Assembly (NCBI RefSeq): GCF_000013385.1
Contig: NC_007760.1
Coordinates: forward strand, 1,489,001 to 1,553,000
Length of the DNA stretch: 64,000 bases
Direction of reading: 5' to 3'
Origin: Anaeromyxobacter dehalogenans 2CP-C
Lineage (GTDB): Bacteria > Myxococcota > Myxococcia > Myxococcales > Anaeromyxobacteraceae
Under the pieces are notes generated by a model, which saw only the letters and a list, made by a program, of their open reading frames with translations, was not told the DNA's origin and made no database searches. Below are positions 57,985-64,000 of the stretch, piece by piece (within the stretch, counting starts at the first letter, position 1; each line of letters begins with the position of its first letter). A program made the translations under genes and the position numbers.

Positions 57985-59310
57985 ATGGCCCGTGTGTCGC
58001 TGTGCGTCATCGCGAAGGACGAGGAGCGGATGCTCCCCGGCTGCCTCGAGTCGGTCCGGGGCGTCGTCGACGAGATCGTGCTGGTGGACACCGGCTCCAC
58101 CGATCGGACCCGCGAGCTGGCGCGCGCGGCCGGGGCGAAGGTGCTGGAGCGCCCCTGGGACGACGACTTCGCGGCCCCGCGCAACCTCGCCGCGGCGCAC
58201 GCCACCGGCGACTGGGTCCTTCCGCTCGACGCGGACGAGCGGCTCGCGCCCGGCGCCGGCCCCGCCCTTCGGCGCACGCTGCGCCGCGCCGCCTTCGACG
58301 TGGGCCTGGTCCGGTGCCACAACGCCGACGCCCCCGACGCGCCGGCGGCCGAGGTCCTGTCCGGCGCCCGGCGCGCCGGTCCGCCCGCCCTGCTGCCGCG
58401 CGTGGTGCGGCGCGCGCCCGGGCTGCGCTGGACCGGCCGGATCCACGAGAGCGTGCTCGACTGGGCCGCCGCGCGCGGCGGGCGGATCGCCGCGCTCGAG
58501 CTCGACCTCGTGCACCTCGGCTACGCCAAGGAGATCTGGGAGGGCCGCGGGAAGCGCGAGCGCAACCTGGCGCTCCTGCGCCGGCGCGCCGCGGAGGAGC
58601 CGGACAGCGTCATCGCGCTCGGATACCTCGCGGCGGAGCTGCTCGCGCTCGGGCGCGCCGAGGAGGCCGGGGAGGTGGCGGAGCGCGGCTGGGCCGCGCT
58701 CGGGCGCCAGCCGGCCCATCGCTCCATCCGGCGGCTCGCGGTGGTGCGCGCCGCGCTCGCGGTCCGCCGCGGCGACGCCGCCGCCGCGCTCGAGGCGGTC
58801 GATCGCGCCGAGGCCGCCGGCGGCGCCAACCCGGACCTGGCCTTCTTCCGGGCCTGCGCGCTGGAGCTCTCCGCCGGCGCCGCCGGCGCGGGCCGCGACG
58901 AGCGGCTGGCGCGCGCCGCGGCCGAGGCGCACCGCGCGCTGGCGCTCCTGGAGGGCGGGGTGTTCGAGCAGGTGATCTTCGCGCGGCGCGCCCGCGCGCT
59001 GGCGCGGCTGGGCGCGGTCGAGCTCCGGGCCGGGCGGGCGGAGGCGGCGCGCACGGCGTTCCGCGCGGCGCTCGCGCCCGGGCGGCCGTCCGACGCGCTC
59101 CCGCCGCTCGAGCGCGACGAGGCGGCGGCCGGGGAGGCCGAGGCGCTGGTCGCGCTGGGGCGGGCGGGCGAGGCGCTCGCGGCGCTCGAGCCGGTGCTGG
59201 CCGGCGGCGGGCCGCCGCGCGCCTGGGCCGCCGCCGCCCGCGCCGCGCAGGCGCTGGGCGCGCTGGATGACGCGCGGCTGTTCCTGGCGCGGGCGCGGGC
59301 CGGCGCCTGA
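57985..59310 (+). CDS. family 2 glycosyltransferase with C-terminal TPR-like repeats
   Basis: A 441-aa cytoplasmic enzyme. The GT-A domain (1-230) has SLCVIAKDEERMLPGCLESVRGVVDEIVLVDTGSTDRTRELA, the DxD metal motif in LPLDADERL and WTGRIHES, which is typical of the SunS/TPR-linked GT2 group. The C-terminal half (240-441) is made of Ala/Arg-rich helix pairs resembling tetratricopeptide repeats (AFRAALAPGRPSDALPPLERDEAAAGEAEALVALGRAGEALAALEPVL). It is divergently placed next to fliS1 and the flagellin locus, so flagellin may be its acceptor; a polysaccharide role is the alternative. Confidence 0.82.
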   Translation: MARVSLCVIAKDEERMLPGCLESVRGVVDEIVLVDTGSTDRTRELARAAGAKVLERPWDDDFAAPRNLAAAHATGDWVLPLDADERLAPGAGPALRRTLRRAAFDVGLVRCHNADAPDAPAAEVLSGARRAGPPALLPRVVRRAPGLRWTGRIHESVLDWAAARGGRIAALELDLVHLGYAKEIWEGRGKRERNLALLRRRAAEEPDSVIALGYLAAELLALGRAEEAGEVAERGWAALGRQPAHRSIRRLAVVRAALAVRRGDAAAALEAVDRAEAAGGANPDLAFFRACALELSAGAAGAGRDERLARAAAEAHRALALLEGGVFEQVIFARRARALARLGAVELRAGRAEAARTAFRAALAPGRPSDALPPLERDEAAAGEAEALVALGRAGEALAALEPVLAGGGPPRAWAAAARAAQALGALDDARLFLARARAGA

Positions 59311-59694
59311 TCAGCGCCCGCCGGCGGCGAGCCGCGCGGCGACGGCCTCGAACGCCTCGGCGACCGGGGCGAGGGCGCGCTCCGCCTCGCGGGCCGCGCG
59401 CGCGTCGCGGGCCAGCGCGGCGGCCCCGAGCCGGTCGCAGACGAAGCGGTAGACGGCGGCGAGCTGGTCGCACAGCTCCGGCGCCCGCGGGCGGTCCAGC
59501 GTGGCGTGGAGCTCCACCACGATGTCCGAGGCGAGCGTCAGCGGGCGGGCCGCCTCGGCGGGCCGGCCGGCCTCGAGCGCGGCGGCGCCGGCGCGGACGT
59601 TGCGCAGCGCGGCCTGGAACAGGAGCACCAGGAGGCGCTCGGGGGAGGCGGTCTGGCGCTCGGCCTGGGCGTAGCGGCGGGCGGCGGGGTTCAT
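59311..59694 (-). CDS. fliS: flagellar export chaperone FliS
   Basis: A 127-aa helical protein that binds the C-terminus of flagellin and prevents premature polymerisation. The N-terminus AARRYAQAERQTASPERLLVLLFQAALRNVRAGAAALE matches the FliS pattern (Y-x(n)-SPxxLLxxLYxxAI). Helices ASDIVVELHATLDR and LAAVYRFVCDRLGAAAL follow. It lies 85 bp downstream of fliC1. Its 3' end abuts the glycosyltransferase 3' end (adjacent stops). Confidence 0.85.
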   Translation of the reverse strand: MNPAARRYAQAERQTASPERLLVLLFQAALRNVRAGAAALEAGRPAEAARPLTLASDIVVELHATLDRPRAPELCDQLAAVYRFVCDRLGAAALARDARAAREAERALAPVAEAFEAVAARLAAGGR

Positions 59695-59730
59695 GGGCGC
59701 ACCTCGGGAACGGTGGGGAGGGGGCGGGGG

Positions 59731-59757
59731 CGGCCCCGGGCTTGCGGCCCGGGGTCG
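59731..59757 (-). terminator. GC-rich hairpin after fliC1
   Basis: Downstream of fliC1 on the minus strand is an 8-bp perfect stem (59734-59741 and 59747-59754), extendable to 11 bp with one G-T pair, and a 5-base loop. No U-run follows. A comparable hairpin follows fliC2, so both may stabilise or limit the abundant flagellin mRNA before the chaperone or cap gene. Confidence 0.5.
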
Positions 59758-59779
59758 CCGTCCGGAGCGTCGCGGGCGG

Positions 59780-60619
59780 CTACCCGCCCAGCAGCTTGAG
59801 CGCGAGCTGCGGCGCCTGGTTGGCCTGGGCGAGCACCGCCACGCCGGCCTGCTGCAGGATGTTGGCGCGGGCGAGCCGCGAGGTCTCCTCGGCGACGTCG
59901 GCGTCGCGGATGCGGCTGTTCGCGGCGGAGAGCGCCTCGGCGAAGGACTGGATGTTCGCGATGGTGCTCTGGAAGCGGTTGCCCACCGCCCCCAGGTCGG
60001 CGCGGCTCCGGGAGATCGTCTCGAGGGCGGCGTCCAGCGTGGAGAGCGCGTCGCGCGCGCCGGCGGCGGTGGTGAAGTCGAGCGTGGAGGCGTCCAGCCC
60101 GAGCGCGGCCGCGGTGGCGTCGAGGGTGGAGAAGCCGATGCGGTCGTCGCCGGACGGGTCGCTCTCGACGCCCACCTGGAACCCGAGCGCCGTGCCGGAG
60201 CCGTCGAGCAGCGGCGTGCCGTCGTACTTCGTGACCGCGGCGATCCGGTCGATCTCGGCGCGGAGCTGGTCGGCCTCCGCCTGCACGTACCCGCGCTCGG
60301 TGGCGCCGATGCCGTCGGAGGCCGCCTGCATGGCCAGCTCGCGGAGGCGGCTCAGGACGTTGGAGGTCTCGTTGAGCGCGGCCTCGGTCGTCTGGATCAC
60401 CGAGAGGCCGTCGTTCGCGTTGCGCGCCGCCTGGTTGTAGCTGCGGATCTGCGCCTCCAGCTTGGTGCTGATGGCGAGCCCGGCGGCGTCGTCGCCGGCC
60501 CGCGTGATGCGGTAGCCGGAGGACAGGCGCGACATGGAGGACTCGAGCGAGGTCTGGGTGCTGGACAGGTTCCGCTGCGCGTTCAGGGAGGCGAGGTTGG
60601 TGCGGATGGACAGGGACAT
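59780..60619 (-). CDS. fliC: flagellin FliC (copy 1)
   Basis: A 279-aa filament subunit with only the conserved D0/D1 regions: N-terminal SLSIRTNLASLNAQRNLSST, SRLSSGYRITRAGDDAAGLAIS and QAARNANDGLSVIQTTEAALNE, and C-terminal AVGNRFQSTIANIQSFAEALSAANSRIRDADVAEETS ending LLGG. The variable D2/D3 part is reduced to a short central segment (about 140-195), as in other compact flagellins. It is closely similar to copy 2 at 62.8 kb. It is preceded by a sigma-28-like promoter. Confidence 0.95.
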   Translation of the reverse strand: MSLSIRTNLASLNAQRNLSSTQTSLESSMSRLSSGYRITRAGDDAAGLAISTKLEAQIRSYNQAARNANDGLSVIQTTEAALNETSNVLSRLRELAMQAASDGIGATERGYVQAEADQLRAEIDRIAAVTKYDGTPLLDGSGTALGFQVGVESDPSGDDRIGFSTLDATAAALGLDASTLDFTTAAGARDALSTLDAALETISRSRADLGAVGNRFQSTIANIQSFAEALSAANSRIRDADVAEETSRLARANILQQAGVAVLAQANQAPQLALKLLGG

Positions 60620-60664
60620 GTTCGGTCTCCGGGGCGCGCCCGGCGGGTGGGCGCTTCACCCCGG

Positions 60665-60691
60665 GATTCGGCGCGCTCCGGGCCGGGCTTA
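60665..60691 (-). promoter_or_regulatory. sigma-28 (FliA)-like promoter of fliC1
   Basis: On the minus strand TAAG (60691-60688), exactly 15 bases, and GCCGAATC (60672-60665), close to the FliA consensus TAAA-N15-GCCGATAA. The leader to the ATG at 60619 is about 35-40 bases. Confidence 0.6.
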
Positions 60692-60720
60692 AGGGCTCCC
60701 GGCGCCGGCCCGCGCGCCGC

Positions 60721-60987
60721 TCACCCGCGCCGGTAGGCGGCGGTCGCGCGGCGCGAGCGCGAGGCGCGGTCGAGCGCGTCGGCCAGGCGGGCGCGGCCGG
60801 CCTCGGCGCGGTGGAGCGCGCGCCGCTGGGCGTCGGCGGCCCGCGCCAGCGCGCGCGGATCCAGGCGGGCCCGGGCGGCGGCGAGGGCCTCGCAGGCGGC
60901 CGCGGCGCGGCGCACCGCCCGCGCGGCGGCGATCACGTCGTCGCGCGCCAGCGCGGCCTCGGCCTCGGCGAGCGCGTCCTCGAGCAT
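60721..60987 (-). CDS. small helical protein, FliT-like by position
   Basis: An 88-aa Ala/Arg-rich all-helical protein (LEDALAEAEAALARDDVIAAARAVRRAAAACEALAAARARLDP). The ATG at 60987 has GGTGAG upstream; a GTG at 60996 overlapping the fliS2 stop (GTGA) is an equal alternative. Sequence similarity to FliT is not strong enough to be sure, but the gene order fliD-fliS-fliT is very common and the size fits FliT (about 100 aa). FliT is a chaperone for the cap protein FliD. Confidence 0.5.
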   Translation of the reverse strand: MLEDALAEAEAALARDDVIAAARAVRRAAAACEALAAARARLDPRALARAADAQRRALHRAEAGRARLADALDRASRSRRATAAYRRG

Positions 60988-60992
60988 GGTGC

Positions 60993-61349
60993 TCACCGCG
61001 CCGTCCCGGCGCGCGCGTCCTGCCGGAGCAGCGGCGCGACGGCGCGCTCCGCCTCGCGCGCCAGCGCGGCGTCGCCGAGCAGCGCCGCGTCGGTGAGCCG
61101 GCGCGCCGCGCGCACGCAGGCCGCGGCGAGCGGCCCCTGGCCGTCGGGCGCGCGCTCCGGCCCGAGGGCGAGCCGCAGCCACACCAGGTGGTCCACCGCC
61201 GCGCCCAGGGCGCGGACCGCCTCGGCGGACCGCCGCGCCTCCAGGGCGGCGGCGCCGGTGCGCATCAGCGCGATGGCGCGCCGGAGGTGGACGCCGGGAG
61301 TGGCCGGGGCGTCGGGCCGGGGGCGAGGCGTGGCGAGGCAGGCGGTCAC
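60993..61349 (-). CDS. divergent FliS-like chaperone (copy 2)
   Basis: A 118-aa protein starting at GTG 61349, with AGGGGAG of the fliD end serving as ribosome site. Helices HLRRAIALMRTGAAALEARRSAEAVRALGAAVDHLVWLRLAL and LAAACVRAARRLTDAALLGDAALAREAERAVAPLL align by pattern with FliS1 (RNVRAGAAALEAGRPAEAARPLTLASDIVVELHATL). The conserved N-terminal tyrosine and SPxxLL motif are lost. It starts 2 bp after the fliD stop, so it is coupled with fliD. Confidence 0.6.
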   Translation of the reverse strand: MTACLATPRPRPDAPATPGVHLRRAIALMRTGAAALEARRSAEAVRALGAAVDHLVWLRLALGPERAPDGQGPLAAACVRAARRLTDAALLGDAALAREAERAVAPLLRQDARAGTAR

Positions 61350-61351
61350 GT

Positions 61352-62710
61352 TCAGCTCCCCTTCTGCTGCTGGGTGGTCTGGCCGGCGAGGAAGCTCCCG
61401 ATCGACTTGAGCCCGCTGACGGTGCTCTCCATCGCGGTGAACTGCCGGATCAGGTTCTGCTGGAAGGCGTCGATGCGGAGCTGCAGCGCGGCGGCCTGGC
61501 CGTCGAGATCCTTCACGGTGCGGCCCAGGCCGTCCTGGCGCAGCACCAGCGCGCCGTCGCCGGCGCGGGTGTGGTCGGCCACGAGCGCCTTCACCACGGC
61601 CGCCAGCCCCGTCCCGGACGTCGAGAAGAGCGCGTTCGCCGCGGCCGGGTCGCGCGCCAGCGCCGACGAGAGCGTGGCGGCGTCCACGGAGAGGCTGCCG
61701 TCGCGCCCGGTCCTGACGCCGAGGTCGGCCAGCGTGCGCACGCCGGAGGAGAGCCCGGGGACCTCGGTCACCAGCACGCGCTGGAGGCGAGCCTGCAAGG
61801 TGCGCAGGGTGGAGTCGCCGGCCAGGGTCGTGGCGCGGTCGGAGTCCTTCGCGACCGCCAGGTGGCGCTGCAGCAGCCGCATCACGCCGTTGTACCCGTC
61901 CACGAGCTTCTGCAGGCGGGCCTGCGTGCCGGCGGGATCGGTGCCGAGCACCAGGTCCTCCGCGGGCCCGCCGGCGGCCGCGAGCGTGAGCGTCACGCCG
62001 GGCAGCGCGTCGGCGATCACGTTGCCGGTCCGGGTGAACGTCAGGCCGTCCACCTCCACCTGCGCGTTGCGGGCGGGCTGGAGCTCCGCGAAGCCCGGGG
62101 CCTGGCCGACCGCGCCCGCGCTCGGGGTGAAGGAGATGGAGAGCGCGTCCGCGGGCGCCCCGTCGAGCGGGTGGCCCGTGTCGCGCGCGGTCACCGAGAG
62201 CCAGGAGGACGTGCCGTCGTCGAGCACCACCGCGGAGACCGCCGCGCCGCTCTGCCGGATCGCGTAGGCGACGTCGGCGAGGCTGGCGCCGTCCGGGACG
62301 GCGATGGGCGCGACCGCCGTGCCCTGGACGGTGAGCCGCAGGGTCCCGCCGGCCACCCCGGCGCCGGCGGCGAACGCGGCCGAGCGCCACTTGGCCGGCT
62401 GCGCGAGCGCCTTCACGGCGAGGCGGTAGCTGCCGGCGATGGCGTCGGCGCCCGGCGCGGCCGAGAAGGCGGTGCTCGTGGAGCGGGCCTGCGTCGCGAG
62501 CACGCCGTGGTCGCCGAGGTCGGCGGCGGCGGCGGAGAGCCCGGAGAGGCTCGCGGCGATGTCGCCCAGCGCCGAGATCTGCGTGCGGAACGCGGCCTGG
62601 CGCCGGCGGAGCTGGTCGAGGGGCCGTGACTCCAGCGCGACGAGCTGGTCGATGATGGCGTTGGTGTCCATCCCCGAGGCGAGCCCGCCCGCGCGGAACG
62701 ATGCGTCCAT
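61352..62710 (-). CDS. fliD: flagellar filament cap protein FliD (HAP2)
   Basis: A 452-aa secreted cap protein that promotes flagellin polymerisation at the filament tip. The N-terminal domain GLASGMDTNAIIDQLVALESRPLDQLRRRQAAFRTQISALGDI is diagnostic. The C-terminal coiled coil (DLDGQAAALQLRIDAFQQNLIRQFTAMESTVSGLKSIGSFL) is typical, followed by a Gln/Lys end. Length is normal. The ribosome site CGGAGG sits just after the 13-bp hairpin that separates it from fliC2. Confidence 0.94.
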   Translation of the reverse strand: MDASFRAGGLASGMDTNAIIDQLVALESRPLDQLRRRQAAFRTQISALGDIAASLSGLSAAAADLGDHGVLATQARSTSTAFSAAPGADAIAGSYRLAVKALAQPAKWRSAAFAAGAGVAGGTLRLTVQGTAVAPIAVPDGASLADVAYAIRQSGAAVSAVVLDDGTSSWLSVTARDTGHPLDGAPADALSISFTPSAGAVGQAPGFAELQPARNAQVEVDGLTFTRTGNVIADALPGVTLTLAAAGGPAEDLVLGTDPAGTQARLQKLVDGYNGVMRLLQRHLAVAKDSDRATTLAGDSTLRTLQARLQRVLVTEVPGLSSGVRTLADLGVRTGRDGSLSVDAATLSSALARDPAAANALFSTSGTGLAAVVKALVADHTRAGDGALVLRQDGLGRTVKDLDGQAAALQLRIDAFQQNLIRQFTAMESTVSGLKSIGSFLAGQTTQQQKGS

Positions 62711-62721
62711 GATGGCCTCCG

Positions 62722-62752
62722 GCCGCCCCCCGGCGCGTGGCCGGGGGGCGGC
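62722..62752 (-). terminator. 13-bp GC hairpin between fliC2 and fliD
   Basis: Perfect 13-bp arms (62722-62734 and 62740-62752) with a 5-base loop. It begins about 21 bp after the fliC2 stop and ends 11 bp before the fliD ATG. There is no U-run. It probably serves as an attenuator or mRNA-stabilising structure that makes flagellin far more abundant than FliD. Confidence 0.6.
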
Positions 62753-62772
62753 GCGGGAAGTTCACCGCGAGA

Positions 62773-63609
62773 TCACCCGAGCAGCTTCAGCGCGAGCTGC
62801 GGCATCTGGTTCGCCTGGGCGAGCACGGAGACGCCGGCCTGCTGCAGGATGTTGGCGCGGGCGAGGCGCGACGTCTCCTCGGCCACGTCCACGTCGCGGA
62901 TGCGGCTGTTCGCGGCGGAGAGCGCCTCCGAGAACGACTGGATGTTGTTGATGGCGCTCTGGAAGCGGTTGCCCACCGCGCCCAGGTCGGCGCGGTTCTT
63001 CGAGACGGTCTCGATGGCCGCGTCGATGGACGAGAGCGCGTCCCGCGCCGTGGTGCCGGTGGTGAAGTCCAGCGTGGACGCGTCCAGGCCCAGGCTGCTG
63101 GCGGTCGCGTCCAGCGTCGAGAAGGAGATCTGGTCGTTGCTCGACGTGTCCTTCTCCACGCCCACCTGGAAGTTCAGCGAGGTGGCCGTGCCCGCCAGCA
63201 GGGCGGTGCCGTTGTACTTGGTCACGTTCGCGATGCGGTCGATCTCGTCGGTGAGCTGGTCGGCCTCCGCCTGGACGTAGGCGCGCTCCTTGTCGCCGAT
63301 GCCGTCCGAGGCCGCCTGCATGGCCAGCTCGCGGAGGCGGGTGAGGATGTTCGAGGTCTCGTTCAGCGCGGCCTCGGACGTCTGGATCACCGAGAGGCCG
63401 TCGTTCGCGTTGCGGACGGCCTGGTTGTAGCTGCGGATCTGCGCCTCGAGCTTGGTGCTGATGCCCAGGCCGGCGGCGTCGTCGCCGGCCTTGGTGATGC
63501 GGTAGCCCGAGGACAGGCGCGACATGGACGAGTCGAGCGTGTTCTGGGTGTTGGACATGTTTCGCTGCGCGTTGAGCGAGGCGATGTTCGTCCGGATCGA
63601 GAGGGACAT
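62773..63609 (-). CDS. fliC: flagellin FliC (copy 2)
   Basis: A 278-aa compact flagellin. Its ends (SLSIRTNIASLNAQRNMSNT, and AVGNRFQSAINNIQSFSEALSAANSRIRDVDVAEETS ending LLG) are almost the same as in copy 1. Differences concentrate in residues 130-200, the exposed centre (for example LLAGTATSLNFQVGVEKDTSSNDQISFST against LLDGSGTALGFQVGVESDPSGDDRIGFST). It has fewer Ala/Gly substitutions and more Asn/Thr/Lys than copy 1. It is preceded by a sigma-28-like promoter. Confidence 0.95.
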   Translation of the reverse strand: MSLSIRTNIASLNAQRNMSNTQNTLDSSMSRLSSGYRITKAGDDAAGLGISTKLEAQIRSYNQAVRNANDGLSVIQTSEAALNETSNILTRLRELAMQAASDGIGDKERAYVQAEADQLTDEIDRIANVTKYNGTALLAGTATSLNFQVGVEKDTSSNDQISFSTLDATASSLGLDASTLDFTTGTTARDALSSIDAAIETVSKNRADLGAVGNRFQSAINNIQSFSEALSAANSRIRDVDVAEETSRLARANILQQAGVSVLAQANQMPQLALKLLG

Positions 63610-63666
63610 CCGTGCTTCTCCTTGGTCGGTGTGGCGGGGCGATCGGTCTGGTCGCCCTCACCCTCC

Positions 63667-63693
63667 GCATCGGCGCGCCCGCGGCCGGCGATA
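63667..63693 (-). promoter_or_regulatory. sigma-28 (FliA)-like promoter of fliC2
   Basis: On the minus strand TATC (63693-63690), exactly 15 bases, and GCCGATGC (63674-63667). The GCCGAT core matches FliA; the -35 is weaker. The spacing equals that of the fliC1 promoter. It lies in the gap downstream of flgL. Confidence 0.6.
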
Positions 63694-63712
63694 AGCCCGG
63701 GCGGCGCGCGCC

Positions 63713-64000
63713 TCACCGCAGCCGGTCGAGCAGGGTGAGCTGGAACCCCTTCGCCGTGGCGGTGAGCGCGGCGTCCAGCGCGCGCTGGGCCAGCGCCAGC
63801 TCGCTCGCCGCGGCGATGGGATCGGCGTCCGCCAGCTCCCCGATCGCGCCGCGCGCAGCGTCGCGGGCCGCCGCGCCGGCCCGGGTCGCGGCGTCGAGCG
63901 TCGCCATGGCGGCGCCGGCGGCGCCGCGGGCCGAGGCGAGCTGGTCGGTGCCGCGGGCGAGCGGGGAGAGGGTGGCCCGGACCGCCTCCGGGTCGTTGGC
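63713..64000 (-). CDS. flgL: flagellar hook-filament junction protein FlgL (C-terminal part)
   Basis: The frame is open to the window edge, giving 95 residues of the C-terminus. The pattern ANDPEAVRATLSPLARGTDQLASARGAAGAAMATLDAAT, then ELADADPIAAASELALAQRALDAALTATAKGFQLTLLDRL, matches the C-terminal helix of FlgL/HAP3 (D-x-x-x-A-x-x-L-x3-Q-x2-L-x-A-x-L, ending LLDxL). An internal ATG at 63907 is not the start. Its position before flagellin agrees. Confidence 0.85.
   Translation of the reverse strand, partial: ANDPEAVRATLSPLARGTDQLASARGAAGAAMATLDAATRAGAAARDAARGAIGELADADPIAAASELALAQRALDAALTATAKGFQLTLLDRLR

Overview
This is a very GC-rich, gene-dense chromosomal segment with a strong G/C bias at third codon positions. 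The content points to an Anaeromyxobacter-like myxobacterium (Myxococcota, formerly Deltaproteobacteria). The best single clue is a globin-coupled histidine kinase next to a double-receiver regulator. As I recall the literature, its residues match the Anaeromyxobacter AfGcHK system at a constant 3-residue offset for the kinase, and at D52 and D169 for the regulator. A Tgl-like pilotin, a Myxococcus-type PilZ-like domain, an acetate-type CoA-transferase and anaerobic-respiration maturation genes agree. I see no rRNA, tRNA, CRISPR array, insertion sequence or prophage. Most of the window is ordinary core genome.

Layout. 0.2-4.9 kb: type II secretion/type IV pilus ATPase, a Ycf46-like AAA+ ATPase, a GNAT acetyltransferase and an inositol-phosphatase-family gene that overlaps it tail to tail. 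5.0-11.2 kb (minus): succinyl-CoA:acetate-type CoA-transferase with a good terminator, PlsB, a HEAT-repeat protein and a short DnaJ. 11.3-15.3 kb (plus): SurA-like protein, RimI, PyrD, two phasin-like proteins and a lytic transglycosylase. 15.3-21.3 kb: QueE, two unknown proteins, Tgl-like TPR lipoprotein, RodZ-like protein, RecO, PfkB kinase, then GlyQ. 21.3-28.3 kb: GlyS, a coupled pair of unknown Cys-rich lipoproteins and an FHA protein. 28.4-37.1 kb: PolA, DivIVA (minus), HolB-HolA-MetG as an overlapping operon, and TatD. 37.1-41.1 kb: HAD phosphatase and OB/HD nuclease (minus), nicotinamidase, SRAP protein (minus).

41.1-54.7 kb is a stress and oxygen-regulation zone. It holds a zinc alcohol dehydrogenase, Usp and CBS proteins, a DksA-like zinc finger, a radical SAM protein and an NtrC-type regulator. 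These are followed on the minus strand by a REC-histidine kinase, a REC-REC protein and the heme globin kinase, then another CBS protein, another Usp, TatA and an FNR-like regulator carrying four plausible [4Fe-4S] ligands. Divergent from these are MoeA and MobB. FNR-like control, Tat export and molybdenum cofactor assembly together suggest preparation for anaerobic respiration with periplasmic molybdoenzymes.

54.7-64.0 kb: an S9 dipeptidyl peptidase, a PilZ-like/degenerate receiver protein, a glycosyltransferase with a sigma-54-type promoter, and a flagellar filament locus on the minus strand. That locus runs flgL, fliC2, fliD, fliS2, fliT-like, fliC1, fliS1. Both flagellin genes have sigma-28-like promoters and GC-rich hairpins downstream.

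A recurring feature is a -10-like hexamer (TAnnnT or close) ending about 7-12 bases before the start codon, which suggests many leaderless or nearly leaderless mRNAs. All functional calls are from reading the sequence; no database search was run.
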